From: Pempheris klunzingeri
Lineage: Eukaryota > Chordata > Actinopteri > Acropomatiformes > Pempheridae
Length of the DNA: 64,000 nucleotides
Direction: 5' to 3'
Assembly: GCF_042242105.1 (NCBI RefSeq)
Contig: NC_092016.1
Span: 6,710,501 to 6,774,500 of the forward strand
The position numbers were made by a program, and so were the translations under genes. Every line of letters starts with the position of its first letter. Position 1 is the stretch's first letter. The notes under the pieces are model-generated. The model ran no database searches. It was given only the letters and a program-made list of their open reading frames with translations, and was not told where the DNA came from. Shown piece after piece: positions 49,861-61,700 of the stretch.

Positions 49861-52800
49861 TACTGCAGTTATCCTTTACCTGAAAGATCAAAAATCGACT
49901 TTATTTTTGTAACAGGTTTGAAAAGCAATGAAAGATGGTGTCTTCCTTGGCCGTCAGATCAGAAAACACTCATTTGTCATTCTGGAGGGCAGTTACAAAT
50001 GATGAATTTTGCTCACTTGTCCTGATAACGAGGCATTTTGCTGTTAATAAGCAACCATGTGGTCAGCCATCAGCTGCTCATGGAAAGGTCCAGACTAGTG
50101 AGTCCTCCAGAGGGAGGAGCAGCCTCTGATGCTTCCAGTAATGCAGTCAACTCCCATTCAGAATAAAAGAAGTGTTATCTCATCTGAGGAGTTATGTAAC
50201 AAAGTTTACAGTAAGGCATAATTATCAATTCCCATTCTAAACAACAACATCCTACCACTTCTCTCTGCACTCTGATCTTTTTATCAGTTCATCACATAGA
50301 GGGAAATGGACATAATTTCCTTCATCTGTCAGTCTGCTGTGGTTCTGACCTTTGACTTCCTGGAACTGAAGCTCAGTCTCATGTTTGCAGTTATAGTCCT
50401 GTAGTTTCACTCAAACATGTCAGCGAATTTCACACACCATGTGTTTTATTGCTGGATTGCAAGTTCTCCCCAGCAGTCATATTATTGTTTCTGATGCCAT
50501 ATTCGCCCACCAACCTAACTCTGCATTTTATGGCCTTCAAGGTGCTTCATGATGTTATTGTGTTGATGTAGGATCGCGATCTGAGAGGTTGACTGGAGTC
50601 AAAATCAACAGCCTGCCGCCAAGCTTCCTGGACAGCAGCCATGTTGGTGTTTTTACTGGAGGAGAAGACTTCTGCTCCCTCTGATGAACTGTTTCCCTCC
50701 TTATAGTACAATAAAATGCCTTACAGTGATTTATCGTTTTGGTTTAGTTTTTTTGTTTGTTTTTTGAAACAGGCTTGTTCTTCACCTTATGATCTTTACT
50801 GAGTTTGGCATAATTTTCAATGGTTTGGTGACCACGAGTTTATTAATTGTGTTAACATTTAGAAGACACTCTGTCTACAGGACAAAACACTACCGATACT
50901 GACACCCAACATTTCTTTGGCTCAACTTTCACACTCAAATCTCAACTTGAACTGAAGAAATCAGAAATAATGAAGGAAGAAAAAGTTTCCCTCTCTGCTT
51001 TACCTGAGATTCATAATTGCAACTGTATGATTTCACATCTAACAGTAAAAGCTTTTCCTTCTTCTACACAAAGGAAATTATGTGTTTTCCAGAGGGTTCA
51101 TCACAGAACTGGAAGTGGAGCTGGTTGAGATGTTTTTTTTCCATCAGAAGGTGGTTTTGGAGGTGAAACATCTGATCCATCTGGATCGTCAGTGTTTAGA
51201 CCTCGTTAATTGTTTGTGTGCAAAGTTATAAATGTTTAGCTGCTTTCCCTCCCGGCCTGTAATCTGCTGCAGCAGAAGCAGCTGATGAAGAGGCAGCAGA
51301 GAGGTGATAAACAGCTGATAAACAGCCAGTCAGAGCTGCAGTCTAAACCTGGTCACAGGTCAGACTCTCAACTCAGGCTCTTCCAACATGGAAGTACTCA
51401 CTTGGGAACCACAATGTGGATTAATCCGCCGCTGCAAATAGTCCTCAACAAATGTAGTATTTCCTCCTGTTTTAACATTTGCTAAAAACTACAGCATTAC
51501 TGAGCCCTAAAAAGTATTAGTAGTAGTGTTGATAGACGAATTGAAACATTTTTGTTTTTAGTCTTCTCATCAGATTTGCTTACAGTAAGAAAAATGTTGA
51601 ATAATATGCAATGTAGAATAATATAAAATGCAAAAAGGTCCAGTAAATTGTAGATTAGATTTGATGTCTTATAGTGAAAATGCTCTCAGACTTGTAACTG
51701 TCAGGTTTACAGAGCGTTAAAACTCATGTTGAGTCAGCTCACTGCAGATGAGCTGAACATCCAGAGTGACTGCTGACACTGAACTAAAGCTGATTATGGT
51801 TATTAGTTAAAGTGCAGGAGCTAGCTGATGCCTTTGGGTTGTAAAATTACAGGTATTTGGTTTCTGTATGTTTAACACATATTGAATGATGAACCAGAGA
51901 GGAGTTTATTTTGTAAAGCTGATATAGGAGACAGTGTTTTTGAACTCTTTTAATGTGGTTGTGTAAAAACAGTTGATGGATACAAACTGTATGAAAGTTG
52001 TTTTTAAAAAGTCATCCCGTTTTCTGCATTCTCAGGTTTGCGTTTAGAAGATGAAGAAGAAAAAAGACACTGACATGAAACTGAGAGGACTGTGACCTGC
52101 AGATGCTGAGGATGTTTACTTCCCTACCTATCAGTCATCATAATCCAATAATAACACCAACAGAGACGTGCTGTCAGAATTATTCAGCTGAGTTAAGTTC
52201 AGCTCTGTCAGAGTCACATTTGCTCCTCAAGGCCGTGAAATTTGGTTCTGACACTCATGGAGAACGGAGAACGGATCCAATGACTTTAGTGATCCTTTGA
52301 CTTTTCATCAAATGTAACCAAAAGGTCAAAATATGGTTTGTTGAAAATGTAATGACAGAATACAGGTCAGTTTTATTTATATAGTCCATTTGCTTCAAAT
52401 GAGCTTACAGTCTGTACTACACTCCAGGCTTGATGGGGAAAACCTCCACCAAAAAGTCCAGAAGAGGAAACAAGATAAAGAGTCTACAGTCCTGCCAAGA
52501 GCTCTATAGCCAATGCTGTTTGAATGAGTTATTAGGGGGACATGAATGTCTCCACCAAATGCCGTCCTATCCATGTCATCTCAAGAGTCAGAGGATCACC
52601 AAAGTCAATAAGATTTATCATCAGGGAACCATGAATGAAAGTTTTGTGCAATACATCCAGTGGCAGATGAGTGATTTCACAGGAAAAATGAAAGCTTTGA
52701 CTTGCTGGTGGTGCTAAAGGTAAAGTCAGAGGGTCAGCAAAGTCTTTTCTGGGAACATGCATGTTTGTACTGAATTATACTCTGTAATCCAATAGTTGAG

Positions 52801-54218
52801 ATATTTTAGCATGGACCAAAGTGGTGGACCCATTAAATGACCAACAAACTGACCATCTTATACCATCTCATGCTGCACGTTGGCTACTACATTTTTGATT
52901 TATGGTGCTGATTAATACGCAGCCAGTCTTTTGAAGTCAATATCTGAAGTCTTTGCTTTTTCCTCAGGTTATTTCTTTCAAGTGGACTTCTCTGCAAGAT
53001 TCTTTTTCTTTGTTTCTTTATATTTTCTTTGAGGGCGTCTCATCTCTTCTCAGAGCTGCAGATCCTTATGGCTGAAATGTGATCTCTCAGCACAGCTGCA
53101 GACTACAGGTCGACATCCAACCGAGCGTCTCACCTGATCAACATGACGGATGAATGATAGGCTGCAACAGAGTCATCGCTTACATCTAAAACAATCAGCA
53201 GGCAGTCGGTCAAAGCCAACAAGCACAAACTCATTAAGTAAAAAAGTAGCTCAGATAGACAGTTTTACAGGGGATACATAATGGATTTTCATGATTATGA
53301 TAAAAAGGTTTTAAGGTTCAGCTCCTCTAATTTTCACTAAATGCTGCTAGATAAAACTTTAACTGTTGAGGTGAATGAGAAAACCCCTAAACTCTGTCTA
53401 CAAAGCAAAGACAAGCTAGCTTTTGCACATGTTTAACTTTTTTTAAATGATTACTTTTCTTACTCAGCCTTGGTTTAGCCCAACCCAGCATTGCTTAATC
53501 TATATTCCCATTGGCCAATTAGGATTTTCTCACACCACAAAAAGTTGATGGCAAGTTAAAAATCCAAACTCAAGGCATCAAGGTATCCCTTCGGAAACCT
53601 GTTAGGGAACATACAGACACCACAGATGGGATTGTAAACAGTATTTCCACAGAATAGTAAAGTAACCTTGGAAATGCATGACATGACTAGAAGAAGATAA
53701 ATCAAAAACTGAAGGTATGAGATGTTTTGGAGGGAGGAGAGAGGTCTGGGTGTGATCATTTGTCATCATTTCAAAAACAACAAGGAAGGGAGTGGAGCCA
53801 GGAGTGAATGAATGTTGCTCCAGAGCGGACCTGACAGTTTCCTCTCTGGGCAGAGTATTTGGTTGTTCATCTGTGCGGTCAGAGCTTCTGTCCTCTGAGG
53901 GGCTGAAACCACTAAAAGCTGAAACCACTAAAAGCTGCTTAATTGTATTTCTACCGGCAATTCATTTCCACAATATGTTTAATGAACAGGTTCCTCAAAA
54001 GGTCAGTTAACAAAAAAAAGTTCAGCACACAATCATTTATATGAGCAAACATTTTGGCTCATCGTCTTTATATGGTCAATATAGGCACCAATTCTGATCA
54101 GGCGTATCGGACGAGTCTGTCAGCTGTCTTATATAGAAGTAGTTTGGTCCTCACATGCATGCCACAGTTTACAAATTACAAATACTCCCACTGGTGCAAC
54201 TGATGTGGTAGTGTGTTT

Positions 54219-54253
54219 CGTATCATATCGTATCGTATCGTATCGTATCGTAT
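54219..54253. repeat. (TATCG)n pentanucleotide repeat
   Basis: About seven tandem units of TCGTA, the second carrying one substitution (CATA). A short pure array in the gene-free interval. Confidence 0.95.
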
Positions 54254-56165
54254 GACTGGAGCTATTTCTTGATGGACAACAGTTGAGTACAGTGACTGCA
54301 TGTGGCTTCCTGATGTTGTGTCGGCACAGTGAGGTTGCCCGGTTTGGTACCATCCTGCCAAAACAGACACCCAAACCAAAACTTTTGCTTGCCAACCATA
54401 TTTCACAATCAATGCTTTAGTCAGAGGCACTGCGTGGAAGTATTGGTTGGATGGATACACTGTTTGTCAAGAAACAGTTCCAGTCTGAAACCACTAACTG
54501 CGATTTTTACAATTATTTGTGTGTATGGATTAAACAAGTGAGATGCAACATGTAATTCGTAAACTTTAGCAGTGTCGTTAGGTGTTTATTTGAACTAAAA
54601 CGGCTTCCCGTTCTTATATTAAGCTGGGTTAGCCATGTCCTGACCTCAGCTGTGTACGTAACTCTCTCTCTCAGAAAGATAATGAATATATTTATTAAAT
54701 AAAATGTTGAACTATTCTTTTAAAACTGTTTAATTTATCTGGAAAATTAGGTGAGGATTTTCAAAACTGAGTAACAAAAGCTACCTCCAAAAACCTGCTG
54801 GGCTCAGTAATAACCTCAGAGAAATATGAAAACAAACAAAAAATAAACATAAAAACATAAATTTCATGGCCTTCACTTAATCTGCAGGTAAAAAAATGAC
54901 TATCATGTGCACCTCTCTGATCCTCCAGCAGCAGCAGATTAGTGACGAAACTCTTAAGCTCCTGTTAAAAAGGAGTTGGCAAAGAGTTGTAATTAGCTGA
55001 CTTCAACACTGTCTCTAATCCACAGTTTACTCTGTTTTGACAGTTCTTCTTTTAACAGGCGTGAATCATGAGCCTCCAGTGGCAGGAGAAACTTCTCCTC
55101 CCATCACCCAAATCAGTGTTTGACACCGTCCCTCCCTTTCCCATGGGACAAACAGAGACTATTGTTAAACTGTTTGGTCATGTGACCTGTCCCGCTGCGG
55201 CTCGCCGTGACTCATTTGACTGATTGCAACATCACCACCAGACTTCAGACTCACTCAGCAGGCAGATGAAGCGCTGGCTGTGATGTCGGCCTCATTACAG
55301 TCATTATCCCAAATTAAACAAATGACTGTGACTGTAAACTGACTGAACTGTCTGTGTTGATTTATTGAAAGTTTTACAAAGTTTTCACAAAAGAGTAATG
55401 TTTATCTTTTGCTACTGCTGGAAAAAATGAACTTTTCTCTAAAGGTTTTACAATACATGAGTTAACTTCCAGACAAATCAAATACAAAAGCAAGTGATTA
55501 GTTCTGTTTGCAACAGGCTGAAACACAATCTGCTGATTACCAAAGATCTTCTTGGTTTTTAAACTTTATATTTAACTTTCTTAGTTTTTTGGAAATTAAA
55601 GAGGGCACATTTTTAAAGATGATAAACATTTGCAGCAATTCACCATGTCTATAAAAACACAGGGGCACAATTGGCCGAACTTCAATACTTCAGCACTTAA
55701 CCAAAAATGTTTCTTTTGAGTATATTTACACGCTGTAGGCTCTGAAGAATGTGTAGTTTGCATTCACATTGGATTCACACGAAGGCTCAATTTCAAAGCA
55801 AAAACAGGCATCAAAGCATCCATTTATGGTGGAGGAAGATGAAGAGAGGGTCTCCTCTATGAAGTATGGGTGTATGACCTGAACCTGGATAAGTGGCAGG
55901 AAATTGACAATTGATGGATGCAGTGGTTTTAGAAGTTTCTATGGATGTTTTTATGTATTTATTTATTTGTTTGTTGAACATCAACACTAAGACACACATT
56001 TGATGTTGTACATAAAGATGAAGTAAATCCCAGTAAATATTTGTTGATATTTGCAGATGGGAGCTGGAGGTTTTCCCATTCATTTCAATAGAGTTTTCTA
56101 GGAGCAGCATCTAGTGGTCATTAGAGGAGTTGCAGCTGATCACTTTTCAGGTCTGGCTGTAGCTG

Positions 56166-56171
56166 TTTATT
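56166..56171 (-). terminator. polyadenylation signal of hyaluronidase D
   Basis: AATAAA on the minus strand 62 bp downstream of the hyaluronidase D stop codon. Its position makes it the best supported poly(A) signal in the cluster. Confidence 0.55.
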
Positions 56172-56232
56172 CTACAGACATGTCTGTGGTCTTTTCTACA
56201 GTGACTGTGGTCCTAAAATGAAGTCTTGGTGT

Positions 56233-58685
56233 CTACAGTATCAGACACTTGATAATCAGACACAGTCCCAGGAACATGATGATACACAGACAGGAGAAAT
56301 GGAGGGATAGGAGGAGCAGGACGTCTCCTAGCAGGCTGTTCTCTCTGGGGTGAGGCAGAGGGATAGCAGGGTGAGGTGGGGGTGGAGGAGGATGGGGTGA
56401 AGCCTGGGGCATCTCGCAGTAAACACCTGTCCAGCCCTGGTAGCACTGACATGTGAACTTGTGCTTCATGTCTAGGATGTCATGGTTGTTGAGGTGACCG
56501 CTGACGTGGAAGCGGGGGCCCCTGGGCGACGGGTTGCGGTGGATGTGGAAGAAGCGCGGGTTCAGATGCAGATAAGCGCCTGAGTCTAGGCTTTTGCGGA
56601 CACATCTGCCGTTCTTTTTGCAAAGCGCTTTGCTGCACAACTTGGCGGCTGAGGTGACGTTGATGACGTAATGTCCCAGAAGACCGTCAATGTACTTCTT
56701 CACTGTCAGGCAGTTCCTCTGTGGGAAGCAGCAGACAAAAGTCTCTGTTATTAGTCTACAAAAGGACTTACTTGTAGTTTTTCATGTTTCAACCACTAAT
56801 CACAAATCATCTCCGTATCTCTGCTGAGCATTTTCCACAACATAGATCAGTTTTTTCCTAGCTTCCACGTATTGATTATTTCATTCATAAACAATTTAGA
56901 AATAATAGCTGAAATATGCTAAACCACATTATATTAACATTTACAACGCCTGTTTGTTTCTTCATGTCATAAGCAATGGCTCACTTGCAAAGCCTCGTCC
57001 CTTTTTGTTACTGTTACTGTAGATTTTTTTAGCACTGATTGTATGCAGTTTTCAATAGTGGCTGTAGCAGATTTACCACTCTAAATTCATTTAAATTATT
57101 GGGACCCTTGATTTCTGACAGCAGCTTCTAATTTGATGACTTTTGATTTTCCTGCTGGAATGACTCTATGGCAGATTTTATCAGCTATCTCATAAATGTT
57201 AACTCATCATCTGACTTTTTCCAGCTGACACATTTGACAGTAAGAAAAAATGGGTACACAATCAGGGTACACAATAGTTTTTGGTTGTATTTTTACTTTT
57301 TAGTGTTACCTGTGATCGAGCGTACTCTGAGGATCCCCAGAGGACGACTCCTGAAGCTCCCAAGGCAGCACTTTCCCCAATAGTGTATATCAGGTCGCTC
57401 TGAAATACATGTGTACAGGCATTTTTAGCCTGGCAATCACCTGAACTGCAAACTAACTGTATGACACTTGCAGCAATCCAAATGCTTCACTCCTCTTTCA
57501 GTTTTTCATAATCTTTAAGCATTCTTTAAACATGGCTACAAATATACTGAGGACTGTCTTTCTTTGGGAAAGCATCTTTAAATACCGCCATCAGGGCCAA
57601 CCAAGAAACCACTATGGCAGAAAGATCAAGTTCATGGTTAAATCATGAAGGTTTTTGAGCATTTTTTTTTTCTTTTTTCCAGGTGGTTGACTCATTCTGC
57701 TTATCTAAAATGCTCTAAGGAGGTGTGATGTATCAAAAAACATAAAACGTACCTGTGAGAGAACCACAAATGTGTAGGCGTAAAAAGGTCTGGAGTAGAC
57801 AAACACAGGTAATGCGAAGTCTGTACGGGCGATGGCTGCGATCCTCATGGCTTCCTTGACTCGATAGTGGACGAACTTGACAGTGTTGGAAGAGGACTTG
57901 AGCTCGTAGTCCAGATAGATGGACGGGTAGAGGGCTGTACTCTCCTTCCAAAGCCACATTAGATGATCATTGCGTACGTGCTCAATGTTGGGGCATTCTC
58001 CAGTGTACCGTTGCGGGTGCTCCTTATACTCATAGTTGTAGCAGTCTGGGAACAGATAAAATCCCCACAGCCCGTCCGGCCTGCGACCCTCAGCCAGGGC
58101 TAAGGTCAGGTTCATGAAGCTCTGCCCGGCTCTCTCAAAACGTTCCTTCGCTACCTTCTCCACTTTACTCTCTGGCCAGTTTGGGTGAAGTTTCCGGATC
58201 TGTTCCTTTGACTTGTTGCGGTAGATGTCCTTAGAGCCCCAGTTTCGGACCCACTGAGGTCTCCAATTCTCCCAGTCAATAACACCCAGGCCTCGAAAAT
58301 CCTTGTGGGGGATTAGCTTGTCGATGTCAGCCCGGGCCTTGCTCAGGTGTTTGGAAATGCTCTGGTTCTGTGGCAGTCCACCGTTGATAGGGACCCCGGA
58401 GTTGTAGTATGGGTAGTATCCCAAGTGGCTGTGGTAGAATATGGTGACATTTGGACCGCTTAAGGTTTCGTTGAGGTTTGCTACGATGTCGAAAACACTA
58501 AGGTCCAAGTCCACCTTGAATCGAAGGCGACAGGACTCAGTAGGAGCATTCCACACTACAACAAAAGGCCGATGAGGGATTAGAGGTGCCCGGGTGGGCT
58601 TCATCTGGTCACCCTGAACTTGGAGCTTTACTCCAATGCCAACCCACAAGGCTAGTGCCAGGAGACGAAGCCCCATCAGAACCAT
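56233..58685 (-). CDS. hyaluronidase D, HYAL4/HYAL6-like
   Basis: Three phase-0 coding exons: 58685-57753, 57399-57310 (90 bp) and 56718-56233, 502 residues. The ATG at 58685 (GGGCCATGG context) is the first in frame after a TGTAG acceptor ending at 58719. The protein has a signal peptide (MVLMGLRLLALALWVGIGV) and a glycosyl hydrolase 56 domain (VWNAPTESC, NVTIFYHSHLGYYPYY, INGGLPQNQSI). The catalytic motif GVIDWENWRP is intact (Asp137, Glu139), followed by FYLFPDCYNYEY and LYPSIYLDYEL. The middle exon encodes [16 protein letters not shown]. The last exon has EGF-like cysteines (CSKALCKKNGRCVRK, CQCYQGWTGVYC), a Pro/His stalk (SPHPPPPPPHPAIPLPHP) and a long hydrophobic end (about 30 residues), so it is membrane-anchored or GPI-linked. 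By position it corresponds to mammalian HYALP1/Hyal6, a pseudogene in humans, whereas this copy looks functional. The hyal6 name is my inference. Confidence 0.93.
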
Positions 58686-58702
58686 GGCCCCTGATTCCTC
58701 AT
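58676..58702 (-). promoter_or_regulatory. upstream ORF overlapping the hyaluronidase D start
   Basis: The first ATG after the splice acceptor (58702) opens an eight-codon frame (MRNQGPWF, then TGA at 58678-58676). It is out of frame with, and overlaps, the main ATG at 58685. Such overlap could lower translation of the main frame. Sequence observation only. Confidence 0.55.
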
Positions 58703-58718
58703 GGAGCAATTAGTGGTC

Positions 58719-61700
58719 CTACACAGGGGAGAATTGACATGTTTGGAGAGAAAATAAACACATTATGAGCTTCAGTGAACAGAGTTAACCAGGCAGGACT
58801 GTGAGAGGACACATGGGTGATAATCACTGAAGTGAATGCTCTAAATTCCACGACACAACAAAACACAAAGCTCCCCTGTTCTCAGAGGGATAAGGTCTGT
58901 GATGAATAGGATGCTGGTTCAAATCCCAAAGCAGCAGTGATGGTGTGGACAGGAAGAGCATTCATTTTCTAACCAGTCACTCAGAGATGCTTTTTACATA
59001 ATCAGGAGGTCCCAATGTAGGTTTTACTACAGGACTGAATTAATAGATTCTTACTTATTTCATCAATTAAGAACATCACAGAGATATAATGCTGCCTTGG
59101 TTGAGAACCCATCTACTGCAGATTTGCATGTGAGGATTTTGACACAGCTATTAAGGGTTTATGGGCGATATGTGCACTTCTCAGCTGTTCTTGTGGCAGT
59201 AAAGAAAGTCAGCATCACTTTATCCTCCTACATAGCTAGCTACTTAACTACATCCATAAAAAATAGTGACTGATGTTGACAAGATATTTGCTGCTGCACA
59301 TATTTTAAGTCGAAATAATTCAACATATTTCTTAAATGGACATGGCAAGCATTCACCTCTTCTCATACCACAGCTTCTGTGTCAACTGAAACAACAATGG
59401 AATAGATATAAACAAAATAGATATTCTGTCTGATTATAAGAATTGATCAGTAGTTTTTTGTGATTTAAGCTCAAAAATATTAATTGCCATTCTTGAGCTC
59501 GTTTATATGAACATTTTAGACATACATTATTGAAAACAGAATTACATTTTTAAACAAAATTATAGGGTGACACACAGACAAGATGATCCATGTGTTTTTG
59601 AATAGTTTTAGAATTAAGCAATTATTTCTAAATGAAATATGCTAAATCTAAATCTGTAATTTTATTTGGGAACTACAGCTGTAAGGCTTAAAAACCCCGT
59701 TCTGTATACTAAGTACACATATTTATTCTCTTTGTAGTTCTGCCTTTTATTTTCTTCTCTGTCGCTCCTCTGAAACTGTTCCCTCCAGCTCTTTATGTAA
59801 GAGCCCCACTACCCTTCCCATCTAATTGCTCTTGGCGCCCCCTCATCTGCAAGTAATTCATATTTCAGTTTTTCCAAAGTTGGGGGAAAGACATTGTGAC
59901 CCGCTCTTGGGAAACATGGCCACTGAGGTTGACTCCAAGGACGCCACGGAAAATCTCCCATCATTCTGTTAGTGGGATTGTAACCAGAGTTGCGGGGCAG
60001 GAAACCACCGGTGGGCTGAGGCCTCTCCGATCATTTAAACTTTTCATTCATCTGAGTGGCCTGGAGTTGATGTTCTCGGATAACTTTAATGGCACGAGAA
60101 CTTTATGATGGCAGCAATCTTGGATATGGATCAGTGAATGGAAGGCTGGAGGAGAAGATGGTGGAAGATGGAGGACTCAGAGTTATAGTCACAAATAAAT
60201 TGTCTAAATGTTTCCTTCAAAACATTTTAAGAAGGCTATAATTTATCAAAGAGTTTCCTCAAGTCCAGCTCAGCTTAGGAAAGCATTTCTTCTGGCTGTG
60301 TGTTACTCAAAAGTTTCATAATCCTCCCAGCTGGATGGCTTTTCTGATGATGCTTATCCAAGACAAACAGAGTTTGGTGAAGCCACTCAGGCTGTCCTCC
60401 AGACCACAGAAAGATCCAGAACCTCTGGAAACACTGATTCTCCAGACCACAAGAAAGACCCCCCAAACACAAAGTCTGGGTCCAAACTGACACAGGAGAC
60501 TCAGTTTGATGTTTTGTCTCAGACAGATGCAACGGAATGCTAAAAAGCAGCTGAACTCAACTAATTGTGTCCAGATGAGGACAGAGAGGTAAACAGTCAA
60601 TGTGAGCTAACCCTCGTGATTTTCAGCCATACTAAAGGCATGGCCCTAGAGGTGGGAATGTCAGTCTTTAGGTGCATTGCTTTGGTCCAGACTGAAATAT
60701 TTCAATAAGTATGACTACTGAATGTGTCACCATGAAATTTAGTTAACACATTCATGGTCTTTAGAGGATGAATTGCAATACTTTTGGTTACCCTTCATTT
60801 TTCATTCAGCACCATCATCAGATCAAAACTTTATTTTAATTTAGGCTAGACTTTAGTCATTACTTCGGTTTATATCCAAACACATGCAAAACCAAAACAG
60901 AACAAAGCTGTACTTTGTGTTTAGGCCTAGTGCTAATTAGCTATAATGTCAGCGTGCAAACACAACTAACTTGGATTGTGCTAAACGTCACCCTGTTAGC
61001 ATTGTTATCATGAGCATGTCAGCACTGTCCCTCAAAGTACAGCCTCACAGAGTCTCTGGTGTGGCTCACTGCTGAGTCCTGGTCAGACCAGCATTTAAAA
61101 TGGTAAAATCATCTTCACTCCAATACAATTGCCACAATCAGTGGACAGTGTGAATTTTTCACATTGAAATCAACCTTGATTAACTTCTTACATGTAAACT
61201 CACACTGAGTAATAGCAAGCCATTTCGACATGGGAAGCTGTCCAAACTTGTTTGCAGTGTTTATTTAACCGCTTATGATACAGACGTTGGCCTTTGAAAA
61301 AAACTGCGTGAACTTATTGTCCCGTTAGCAATTGAGCTAATGAGGCTGACTAAGCTAGTGAGTCACAGTAGATTTATGGGCTTCTTTCTACTTCATCTTG
61401 GCTGTTCAATCTTTCTAGTATTTTATTCTCGTCATATTCATTTAATAAAGTTACTGAAGAGGAAAAAAAGCTCTCAGAACTAGCTTGTGTTAGCTGGATT
61501 TTATCTGTGGCACTTTGGCAGCTGTGCGTGCAGATGTGGTGATGTGTTCGGGGGTCTCAGGCTGGTCTTGGATGGGTCTGAGCGAGTGTGTTTGATTCAT
61601 GACCAGCTTGTAGAGTGTAATCTGGAAAATATGAGGCCAGCCTCGAATTAGCAGTTAATGATCCAGGAGTTAATGTCCAACAAGCAGAGACAGAGTGACT

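Larger units (their letters stand above)
36716..56165. other. 19-kb stretch without a recognisable gene
   Basis: Between hyaluronidases C and D. Short plus and minus reading frames occur (for example near 42199-42567, 43889-44314 and 48679-49011), but none resembles a known protein or has convincing splice context, and several overlap simple repeats. Contents I can support are microsatellites, a 0.9-kb MITE-like element (47131-48037), a small hairpin (46304-46350) and fragments of dispersed repeats. The 5' non-coding exon and promoter of gene C should lie at its left end. Confidence 0.55.

Noticed and set aside
58686-58709. Earlier in-frame start for hyaluronidase D
   Set aside because: The codon at 58709 is TTG. 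The first in-frame ATG is at 58685, in strong context before a proper signal peptide.
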